Assembly: GCA_020725115.1 (NCBI GenBank)
Contig: DYFR01000030.1
Span: forward strand, 1-42,262
Direction of reading: 5' to 3'
Origin: Thiohalomonas denitrificans
GTDB lineage: Bacteria > Pseudomonadota > Gammaproteobacteria > Thiohalomonadales > Thiohalomonadaceae
Length of the DNA: 42,262 bases
Shown: positions 1-5,282 of the stretch, one piece after another
Layout of the letters: each line of letters opens with the position of its first letter
Numbering within the stretch: position 1 is the first letter of the stretch
The notes under the pieces: model-generated
Seen by the model: the letters and a program-made list of their open reading frames with translations, nothing else
Told to the model about the DNA's origin: nothing
Database searches by the model: none
Translations under genes and position numbers: made by a program

Positions 1-44
1 ATGAGCGCAACGGCCCGAATGAATGCTTGCGATTGAGTAGCCAT
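1..44 (-). CDS. 5' end of an unidentified gene running off the left edge
   Basis: Reading the minus strand from position 44, an ATG opens a frame of 14 codons (MATQSQAFIRAVAL) that leaves the window without a stop. An AGG-containing ribosome binding site lies about 6 bases upstream (near 50-55), which is why I think this is a real start. Too little is visible to assign a family. The end of the neighbouring transposase element is only about 15 bases upstream of the start codon, so the native promoter of this gene has probably been displaced. Confidence 0.4.
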   Translation of the reverse strand, partial: MATQSQAFIRAVAL

Positions 45-59
45 GATTACCTTTTTTGT

Positions 60-87
60 GGGGTCAGAGCACAGATAACGCTAATAT
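60..87 (+). repeat. Left terminal inverted repeat of the RAYT element
   Basis: This 28-base sequence begins GGGGTCAGAGCACAGATAAC and matches the reverse complement of 884-911 at 26 of 28 positions. Together the two arms bracket the Y1 transposase gene, which fits a mobile RAYT/IS200-like unit of about 850 bp. Confidence 0.8.
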
Positions 88-117
88 ACTCAAAAACAGC
101 CTCCCTCGCTTTGGCAA

Positions 118-831
118 CTACATAACGTAATAAATGCCCGATGACTCCGCCACGTGCGGCCGGCCCAGTTTGGCAGGCCGGGTCTGCCGCCGGCTCATCT
201 CCTCTATCCGCTCCTTGAAGTCATCCCGGCCCAATACCAGTTCACGGCTGAGGGATTCGCGGATATCATGAATCTCGTCAGGCTCCATATGTGCAAGAAA
301 CAGTTCGCGATAGGCATGGCGTCGCCGTTCTTCGTTCGCATCGATGGACAGATAGACCGGATGCGGCTCCAGCAGCGGATTGGGCTTGCCAACAGCGTTG
401 AATGCGTAACTCGACCAAGCATACTCACTTGGATGGTCGACCATGTGCGCCCGGACAGGATTGAGTTCAATGTATCGCATGCAGGTCAGCAAATAAGCCT
501 GACTGTCCACCAAGCTGGCTTTGTAGCGTCCCTCCCACAGCGTACCCGTGCGGCGATAGCAGTGATTGATGTAGCGGACATACTTGCGACCGACGTCCTG
601 CATCATATACGAAATGCTCCAGGCCTCGGCGGGCGTAGCCAGCAGGTGAACATGATTGGTCATCAACACGTAGGCATGAATGGCGACGTGGTTGGCCTGC
701 GCCGCCTCGTAAAGATCGTGTAAATAGCGCTGGTGATCGTCGATAGCGAAGAAGCAAGGTTCCCGGTTGTTGCCGCGCTGAACGATGTGCTGCGGAACAC
801 CGGGAAGATTGAAGCGGGGTTTGCGGGCCAT
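118..831 (-). CDS. REP-associated tyrosine transposase (Y1_Tnp family)
   Basis: A 237-residue single-strand DNA transposase of the Y1/HUH class. The HUH metal-binding pair is visible as His60 and His62 (TNHVHLL), followed by a Tyr-rich helix (GRKYVRYIN) that probably contains the nucleophile, and the conserved block RRTGTLWEGRYKA. Family members nick and rejoin single-stranded DNA at palindromes. I chose the ATG at 831 because AAGGAGG lies 5 bases upstream; a GTG two codons earlier is less likely. The length is normal and no stop interrupts the frame, so the gene looks intact. It lies alone inside an inverted-repeat pair and is divergent from the small membrane gene at 1142. Confidence 0.9.
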   Translation of the reverse strand: MARKPRFNLPGVPQHIVQRGNNREPCFFAIDDHQRYLHDLYEAAQANHVAIHAYVLMTNHVHLLATPAEAWSISYMMQDVGRKYVRYINHCYRRTGTLWEGRYKASLVDSQAYLLTCMRYIELNPVRAHMVDHPSEYAWSSYAFNAVGKPNPLLEPHPVYLSIDANEERRRHAYRELFLAHMEPDEIHDIRESLSRELVLGRDDFKERIEEMSRRQTRPAKLGRPHVAESSGIYYVM

Positions 832-883
832 GGCCACCTCCTTGTGTTGTGACTTACAGCTCCATGCTCCGATAGACAGGGGA

Positions 884-911
884 ATATTAGCGTAATCTGT
901 GTTCTGACCCC
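884..911 (-). repeat. Right terminal inverted repeat of the RAYT element
   Basis: The reverse complement of this stretch begins GGGGTCAGAACACAGATTAC and pairs with 60-87 with two mismatches. Confidence 0.8.
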
Positions 912-985
912 ATATAGTTCCAACTCCGGTCGAGTTCGAGATGATGGCAAAAGTTGCTTAACCATGTGTCCGGAAAACCGGGGGC

Positions 986-1009
986 GTCTCAGTCTGTCCC
1001 CGGTTATTT
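986..1009 (+). repeat. Left arm of a second inverted-repeat pair
   Basis: A 24-base sequence (GTCTCAG followed by TGTCCCCGG and TTATTT) whose reverse complement matches 2087-2110 at 22 of 24 positions. The pair encloses two small membrane-protein genes and no transposase. Sequences of the type GGGGTCAAATAACCGGGGAC resemble the ends of other RAYT elements, so this may be a non-autonomous relative, but that is inference. Confidence 0.6.
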
Positions 1010-1141
1010 GACCCCATTTAATTCGTTTGTGCTTGTCGCTTTTTAAAAGTGTCCGTTAAACTGGGGGAGGTTCATACTGACCCCAATTGTTCGCTATACC
1101 GCCGTCAACACTTCACCCGTCGACAGTCATGGAGGTCGCTA

Positions 1142-1429
1142 ATGATTACTCTCGTTGGCACTATAATTGCCACTGCGCTTGATCCACTTCGTGTGCTAAC
1201 CGCTATTGCGTGCGGTTTTATTAGTGCCCGGAGGTACGCTTGGGTAACTTCAGTAGCGACAAGTGTCGCGTGGACGCTGTTTTCGGCTGTGCTCTGGGCG
1301 AAAGCGCAAATGGGTTTCAGTGTTACCTATTTGATTAGCGCAATAATCTCATCATTAGCAATCACTTCCGTCACACATTGGATCCGAAACCGGAGTTCGT
1401 CCAAATCAGTACCTAATGAAATGAAATGA
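1142..1429 (+). CDS. Small hydrophobic membrane protein, unknown
   Basis: A 95-residue protein with about three hydrophobic stretches (residues 1-20, 30-48 and 55-75) and a basic, Ser-rich tail, so probably a small inner-membrane protein. The frame is open further upstream, but the ATG at 1142 is preceded by GGAGG at 7 bases and gives a typical membrane start. I recognise no family. It is convergent with the 202-residue membrane gene on the other strand, and both lie inside the 986-2110 inverted-repeat pair. Its base composition is lower in GC than the housekeeping genes, which fits acquired DNA. Confidence 0.55.
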   Translation: MITLVGTIIATALDPLRVLTAIACGFISARRYAWVTSVATSVAWTLFSAVLWAKAQMGFSVTYLISAIISSLAITSVTHWIRNRSSSKSVPNEMK

Positions 1430-1464
1430 GATGAGTTGGTTGCCTGGTTATGAATTCGGAATAG

Positions 1465-2073
1465 CTATTTAGGTGTCTTGTGCTCGTTTTGTAAGCGCTG
1501 ATAAATTTCCACGTTGCGCGCATACCATTTGTGTCGAACTCTATTTTGATAGAGATAGACTCCAGCGCCTGCAACAATCCCTAAAGTCAAAAATATAGAA
1601 GTCACCGGCGCATTACGCGCCAAGAGTTCATGACCAAAAAAATAATATGCAATTGCATCTATGACAGGAAGGCATAGTGGGACGGCAGCACCCAATATCA
1701 ATAAAACGGAATATCCAGCCAGCGCGGGATTTTTCGGTGGCTCACCATAGAGTTTCCGCGTTTCATTATCAGCCTTGTCACTTATATTGATGGCTTGATA
1801 GGAAGCATGTGAGTTTATATCTTCTTTCTCTACAAAAATAGGCGTATAAACATCGGCCATATATGGCAACACCTTATCGAGCCCCCCTCTAGAAAGTCCC
1901 GCGGTAGTGCCAATCTCACAGTCAAAAGTGTAGAATTCGTAATAGGTCCCGTCGTCGAACAAAAAAAATAGTTGGTTGCGCGGCGTGCGAATTCTGCTTG
2001 TAGCTTCTTTTATTACTAGACCAGATATACGCTTGCCAATAATCTCCTTAACGGGTGGCTTGATGTTTGCCAT
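1465..2073 (-). CDS. Two-helix membrane protein, unknown
   Basis: A 202-residue protein with a soluble N-terminal half of about 115 residues (strand-rich, with FFLFDDGTYYEFYTFDCEIG) and two transmembrane helices near residues 118-142 and 155-175, ending in a basic tail. An AGGAG ribosome binding site sits 6 bases upstream of the ATG. The AT-rich codon choice differs clearly from the chromosomal core genes. The FDDG and YxFYTFDCEIG pattern suggests a small beta-fold sensor or binding domain, but I cannot assign it. It is convergent with the gene at 1142 and is enclosed with it by inverted repeats. Confidence 0.65.
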   Translation of the reverse strand: MANIKPPVKEIIGKRISGLVIKEATSRIRTPRNQLFFLFDDGTYYEFYTFDCEIGTTAGLSRGGLDKVLPYMADVYTPIFVEKEDINSHASYQAINISDKADNETRKLYGEPPKNPALAGYSVLLILGAAVPLCLPVIDAIAYYFFGHELLARNAPVTSIFLTLGIVAGAGVYLYQNRVRHKWYARNVEIYQRLQNEHKTPK

Positions 2074-2086
2074 ACTGTCTCCTGCT

Positions 2087-2110
2087 AAATAACCGGGGAC
2101 ACGCTGAGAC
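2087..2110 (-). repeat. Right arm of the second inverted-repeat pair
   Basis: The sequence AAATAACCGGGGACACGCTG and the next four bases pair with 986-1009 with two mismatches. This arm lies just upstream of the 202-residue gene's ribosome binding site and downstream of the 108-residue gene. Confidence 0.6.
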
Positions 2111-2121
2111 CCGATATACTT

Positions 2122-2448
2122 TTATTGGAATAGCTTGAAAATTTCATCCTTAATTGTGAATAGTGCAGCAGCAGCTGATATAGCAGCTGCATACATGGCG
2201 TATCGGGCCGCGCGCCAGGCAGCGGTGGCTTGTGAGCGGGCAATATTATTGGCCTCCTTAGCAATAGAGAGAGTTTCCATTTCTCGTGCATCCCGTTTGG
2301 CTGCATCCTGTTCGGCGAGCCAAACCTTTGAAAATCTTACACGATCATCAAGAAAGACGTGCGCACCAGGATCGATCATGCGGACGCCTGTTTCACCAAG
2401 TTTTTCGAATTCAGCTCGCCAGATGGCATGACGTGGGTCTTCAGACAT
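2122..2448 (-). CDS. Small protein with C-terminal membrane anchor, unknown
   Basis: A 108-residue protein (MSEDPRHAIWRAEFEKLGET) with a charged, helical N-terminal two-thirds, including a possible coiled-coil stretch around residues 45-70, and a hydrophobic Ala-rich helix near the C terminus (AMYAAAISAAAALFTI). A tail-anchored membrane protein is likely. An alternative start lies six codons upstream at 2466; I prefer 2448 because a purine-rich GGGGGAGGG precedes it, although the spacing is short. It follows the gene ending at 2475 closely on the same strand, so the two are probably co-transcribed. No family is recognised. Confidence 0.5.
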   Translation of the reverse strand: MSEDPRHAIWRAEFEKLGETGVRMIDPGAHVFLDDRVRFSKVWLAEQDAAKRDAREMETLSIAKEANNIARSQATAAWRAARYAMYAAAISAAAALFTIKDEIFKLFQ

Positions 2449-2474
2449 CCCTCCCCCAAGATTCATCTCTAGGA

Positions 2475-2954
2475 CTACGGTATCTCTGGTTCCAAGCCTT
2501 CTGGAATGACATCGTATCCGTCAATATTTAGTGTCTTACTGGTAGATGCGTAAACTTCGTGGGCTGCGGCACCAACAAACGGGAATCCGCGACGAAGCTC
2601 TCGCCATAAGTCCCTTCCCAACGGACGTAGATCTATCAACCCGCAACAACGTAACGTGTGCAGCCAGACCATAACGAATGCCGCTGACGACAAGTCACCT
2701 TCCGACTGATATTTTTGAATCAGGCCTCTCAATTTCGAAGAAAGGGCGGGATCTGCGGAGTTGGATGTAAACGGGTCAAGCATATTTACTTGGTATATTA
2801 TTTCGAGGGTGTGTCGAATATGAGTCGATCCAGCGACGAGCATCCCGATTTCATCGGAGTTCATTGCTCTTAACATTTTCAACCAAGTTTCCAATTCTTT
2901 TTTCGCTGTTTTTGTTCCCCACGAAATGAGCATGTTCTGCAGCCAGTTAAACAT
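2475..2954 (-). CDS. Hypothetical protein
   Basis: A 159-residue, mostly helical, probably cytoplasmic protein. It starts with an amphipathic stretch (MFNWLQNMLISWGTK) and has no recognisable catalytic motif. GAGG lies upstream of the ATG at good spacing. The stop is 8 to 26 bases from the possible starts of the 108-residue membrane-anchored gene that follows, suggesting a two-gene unit. With toxin-antitoxin genes on one side and repeat-bounded genes on the other, the pair belongs to the accessory region. I cannot assign a function. Confidence 0.55.
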   Translation of the reverse strand: MFNWLQNMLISWGTKTAKKELETWLKMLRAMNSDEIGMLVAGSTHIRHTLEIIYQVNMLDPFTSNSADPALSSKLRGLIQKYQSEGDLSSAAFVMVWLHTLRCCGLIDLRPLGRDLWRELRRGFPFVGAAAHEVYASTSKTLNIDGYDVIPEGLEPEIP

Positions 2955-3028
2955 TTATTGCCCCCTCATCTCCGGGATACACGCTCCGGGTAAGGTCTTG
3001 CCTTTTGCCTTCTTGACCAATGCGAGAC

Positions 3029-3340
3029 TCACGCAACATAGATCGGTTCCCTAGACTGATTGATCCCCGCCAACACATACGGATTCCGCGCCGCCCCAAC
3101 CATCACAAGATCCACCGGCCGCCCAAGCAATTTCGCCAGCGCCTCGTTGAACTCGAAATACTCCGCCAACGCAGGATAATCACTGTCCGGCGCGAATTCG
3201 ACGAGAAAGTCAACGTCGCTATGCTCCGGGTCGAAGTCATCACCCCGCGCCGCCGAGCCGAATATTTCCAGCCGCTGAATGCGGTGATGTCGGCACAGCT
3301 CGACGATTTTGTCCTTATGGATTGCTACCAGGGGATGCAC
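3029..3340 (-). CDS. MNT-type nucleotidyltransferase, MntA-like antitoxin candidate (distal)
   Basis: A 103-residue minimal nucleotidyltransferase. The pol-beta fold signature is visible as Gly28-Ser29 (GSAARG) followed by the metal-binding pair Asp42-x-Asp44 (SDVDFLVEF). In HepT-MntA (type VII) systems such proteins neutralise the HEPN toxin by AMPylating a Tyr next to its active site. The start is a GTG at 3340, 13 bases after the stop of the HEPN gene, so it is the last gene of the cluster. The cluster contains a second MNT gene upstream, so which one is the true antitoxin, or whether both act, is open. Confidence 0.8.
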   Translation of the reverse strand: MHPLVAIHKDKIVELCRHHRIQRLEIFGSAARGDDFDPEHSDVDFLVEFAPDSDYPALAEYFEFNEALAKLLGRPVDLVMVGAARNPYVLAGINQSREPIYVA

Positions 3341-3353
3341 GGTTGTTGCCGCT

Positions 3354-3833
3354 TTATCCCTTAATCACTAGATGCATATCGACGTAGCGCCTCAACGCCT
3401 CGTCGGTGGCTGTCAGTAGCGGCACCAACGCGCCTGCCCGTTTCAATGCCTCCGCAAACTCCCCCGGCTCGTGCATGTACTCATGCACGAGCCGGTTCCG
3501 CAGGTTTCGCGCTTCGATCCACTCCTCCACGGAAGCAAGCAGGCCAAGCTTTTCCATCCTCCCGAGGTTGTCCAGCGCCGCGCCGGGGGTCTCCTGCATA
3601 TTGCGCATCAACTCGGGAATGAGCTTGTCGCCGATGGTGTCCTGTAACCGGTTGAATCGGGCCACGAAGGCGTCCAACCGCTCGGCCAAGTCGGGGTTGG
3701 CCTCCAGGGATGATATCCAGGCGGCATCAATCTTCTGCGCGAAAAGACGCGAGGTGGTCAGCAGCAGATGCTCTTTTTCCTTCTCGACGGTAGCGAGCAG
3801 AAAGCGCAGCCGCTCGGAAGCGGCCAGCTTCAC
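3354..3833 (-). CDS. HEPN-domain protein, HepT-like RNase toxin candidate
   Basis: A 159-residue helical protein carrying the HEPN signature Rx4HxY at residues 112-119 (RNRLVHEY). In HepT toxins this motif supplies the RNase active site, and its Tyr (here Tyr119) is the residue AMPylated by MntA. The start is a GTG whose last two bases overlap the stop of the upstream MNT gene (GTGA), indicating translational coupling. The gene sits between two MNT genes, an arrangement richer than the usual two-gene module. The motif is intact, so the protein may be active. It could instead be one of the non-toxic HEPN proteins that pair with nucleotidyltransferases. Confidence 0.75.
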   Translation of the reverse strand: MKLAASERLRFLLATVEKEKEHLLLTTSRLFAQKIDAAWISSLEANPDLAERLDAFVARFNRLQDTIGDKLIPELMRNMQETPGAALDNLGRMEKLGLLASVEEWIEARNLRNRLVHEYMHEPGEFAEALKRAGALVPLLTATDEALRRYVDMHLVIKG

Positions 3834-4129
3834 AGCACCACTCCTGTTTCGCGTGCGACTGAATGGATCGGCTGGCGCGTGGTTTGCGGATCGACCACAA
3901 GAACATCGATGCGGCGGTCGCCCATCTTGATTTGTAGCTTCGCCGCGAAACGTGCCGCTGCCGAGGCACGGTTTTCCATCACGTGACCCACTTCCACCAG
4001 CAGATCGATGTCGCCCCCGCGTTGGCTGTCGTCGACACGGGAGCCGAAGAGATATACGCGGGTATCCGGGCCGAACATCTGTTCGGCGGTGTCATGGATG
4101 GTTTGGATTTGTCGATCGGTAAGGCGCAT
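3830..4129 (-). CDS. MNT-type nucleotidyltransferase, MntA-like antitoxin candidate (proximal)
   Basis: A 99-residue minimal nucleotidyltransferase. The signature is Gly29-Ser30 (LFGSRVDDSQRGG) and Asp40-x-Asp42 (GDIDLLVE), so the metal site looks complete. I chose the ATG at 4129 because it overlaps the stop of the preceding 49-codon gene by one base (TAATG) and AGGA lies about 8 bases upstream. A longer frame starting at 4174 would overlap that gene. The 3' end overlaps the HEPN gene by four bases. This tight coupling makes it the likelier cognate partner of the HEPN protein. Confidence 0.8.
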   Translation of the reverse strand: MRLTDRQIQTIHDTAEQMFGPDTRVYLFGSRVDDSQRGGDIDLLVEVGHVMENRASAAARFAAKLQIKMGDRRIDVLVVDPQTTRQPIHSVARETGVVL

Positions 4130-4278
4130 TACTGTTTTCCTTGCGCTCCGGCCATGGGCTGCAAATGCTTCCATGCCTCATCCTCTTCCGGCTTGAGCCA
4201 ATCTTCGGCCAGGGCTGCCTCAGCTAACAAAGCGGTTTCGTGGAGGACGTCGTTTTCCATCTCGATCATATGCGGCAT
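4129..4278 (-). CDS. Small acidic antitoxin-like protein
   Basis: A 49-codon frame encoding a Leu/Ala- and Glu-rich peptide (ALLAEAALAEDWLKPEEDEA). From memory, this C-terminal block resembles short antitoxin-like proteins normally placed before PemK/MazF-type toxins, but no such toxin is present here. GGAG is found 6 bases before the ATG. Its stop codon overlaps the start of the next MNT gene (TAATG), so it heads a coupled four-gene cluster with MNT, HEPN and MNT. Possible roles are a leftover antitoxin recruited to this operon or a third component; both are inference. Confidence 0.55.
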   Translation of the reverse strand: MPHMIEMENDVLHETALLAEAALAEDWLKPEEDEAWKHLQPMAGAQGKQ

Positions 4279-4343
4279 GGTTGGCTCCGAAATACCTGCT
4301 TACGCCGATTACAGTGATGCCATGTCCTTTAGTCGCAACCGGC

Positions 4344-4597
4344 CTACCGTTCGACCATCTCCGGCCGCAGCTCGCGGCGCCTGTGGATTACCGCCAGTAC
4401 AAAAACCCCATGGTCCCGGATCTGGCCTCGTTGTTGATCTCAGGCACCACCCGGCCCATGCGCGGAAACTCGTTGAGCACATCGCTCTTGGCCACGATAT
4501 CCTGGGTGACCTTCTTGGCATAGTGTGTGGAGTCGTGGGCGATGAAGTCGTGAATTGAATGGAGATCGGCCTTGGCCGGATCTGACCAGATCACCAC
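4344..4597 (-). pseudogene. Frameshifted ParE/RelE-family toxin remnant
   Basis: The N-terminal part starts with GTG at 4597, seven bases inside the preceding antitoxin gene, and reads VVIWSDPAKADLHSIHDFIA and onward to VVPEINNEAR, a good ParE match. It then runs into a premature stop at 4388. The missing C terminus continues in another frame from 4421 to a stop at 4344 (IRDHGVFVLAVIHRRREL, then RPEMVER). ParE proteins normally have roughly a dozen more residues between these parts, so I infer an internal out-of-frame deletion rather than a simple one-base change. The toxin is probably dead. Confidence 0.75.
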
Positions 4598-4770
4598 GAC
4601 TCGATCTCTCGCTTCAGCGCCTCGCTGCTGGTGGTGCGGCCCTGTTCTACCGCCTCCTGACCCTTGCGGATTTTATCCAGCACATAGAGCCGGTACATGA
4701 TCTCGTCCATGTCGGCGTCATCGGGCAGCTTTTCGATGGTTTCCAGTGCGTCCTGTTTGGCGTGTTGCAT
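4591..4770 (-). CDS. ParE-associated antitoxin
   Basis: A 59-residue acidic helical protein (MQHAKQDALETIEKLPDDAD) ending in ELKREIESW-like sequence (ALKREIESW). The pattern of KLPDDAD, then YRLYVLDKI, then EQGR with a Glu/Lys tail is typical of short antitoxins encoded before ParE toxins. I chose the ATG at 4770 because GGAGG is 6 bases upstream; a longer frame starts at 4794. It overlaps the start of the broken parE gene. The antitoxin appears intact while its toxin is not, a state seen when an orphan antitoxin protects against related modules. Confidence 0.65.
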   Translation of the reverse strand: MQHAKQDALETIEKLPDDADMDEIMYRLYVLDKIRKGQEAVEQGRTTSSEALKREIESW

Positions 4771-4794
4771 GAAGTCCTCCCGAATCTCTTCCAC

Positions 4795-5001
4795 TCAACC
4801 CTGTATGAAGCCATCCCGCTTCAATTCGGCAATGAGTTGTTCATGACTGATGGTCGGCTCGTTGCGGCGCTCGGCCACGGCAGCCAGGGCATCGACGTCT
4901 TCCAGCAGTTTTTCGTATTCGGCTACGGGCAGGATCACCGACACACGGTTACCCTGCTCATCGGTGATGTATTGCGGATGAAGCTTTTCGGCAGTGTTCA
5001 T
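4795..5001 (-). CDS. Phd/YefM-like antitoxin
   Basis: A 68-residue protein (MNTAEKLHPQYITDEQGNRV) with the VILPVAEYEKLLEDVDALAA segment typical of Phd/YefM or prevent-host-death proteins, and a short acidic tail that would bind a RelE/ParE toxin. It opens the minus-strand toxin-antitoxin patch, 24 bases upstream of the second antitoxin. Such proteins usually repress their own operon through the N-terminal domain. Its cognate toxin is not obvious: the only toxin remnant here is the frameshifted parE two genes downstream. Confidence 0.7.
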   Translation of the reverse strand: MNTAEKLHPQYITDEQGNRVSVILPVAEYEKLLEDVDALAAVAERRNEPTISHEQLIAELKRDGFIQG

Positions 5002-5167
5002 GGCGCGAAATCCATGGCGTTGCGGCTGATGGGTCGATTATAGCGGTAGGTTGTCCTTTGGGAACAAGCGGTTTTTGGCTCCTTGCCCGGTTGAGGCGTT
5101 GCCCGATGCCGCTGCGCTTTATCGGGCCTACATCGATTCCCTCTTCCCTTACCGCAAACCCTTATTT

Positions 5168-5254
5168 ATCCCCTCACCCCGGCCCTGAGAAACATGCTCC
5201 CTGCGTTTCTAACCGACTACATCCCTGTAGTCGTCTCCCTGGGGGAGAGGGGAT
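5168..5254. repeat. Cloverleaf-like palindromic element downstream of acnB
   Basis: Outer arms ATCCCCTC (5168-5175) and GAGGGGAT (5247-5254) pair perfectly, then four more G-C pairs follow after one mismatch. Inside are two separate hairpins: AGAAAC with GTTTCT (5188-5193 and 5205-5210) and CGACTACA with TGTAGTCG (5214-5221 and 5226-5233). The whole would fold as a three-way junction. It lies just downstream of acnB and might serve as a terminator or transcript-end protector, but there is no T run. The 281-base gap 5002-5282 holds nothing else I can support. Confidence 0.65.
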
Positions 5255-5282
5255 GACAGTTTGGGGGAGGGAAAAAACGCGG

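Larger units (their letters stand above)
60..911 (-). mobile_element. RAYT / IS200-like transposase element
   Basis: The element consists of 28-bp imperfect terminal inverted repeats (60-87 and 884-911) around a single transposase gene. I see no convincing target-site duplication, which agrees with the Y1 family's single-strand mechanism. RAYTs are known to act on REP palindromes, and this window is rich in palindromic intergenic repeats, although none of the others carries exactly this terminal sequence. Confidence 0.75.
832..1141. other. Gene-free spacer with repeat fragments
   Basis: About 310 bases without a convincing gene. The stretch holds the right arm of the RAYT element (884-911), one arm of a second inverted-repeat pair (986-1009) and an imperfect 36-base direct repeat (966-1001 against 1049-1084, 27 of 36 identical, both starting GTGTCCG and ending CCCC). 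The last bases include the ribosome binding site of the gene at 1142. Confidence 0.6.

Noticed and set aside
154..723. Plus-strand frame of 189 codons inside the transposase gene
   Set aside because: Shadow of the Y1 transposase, which carries HUH and Tyr motifs in the other strand.
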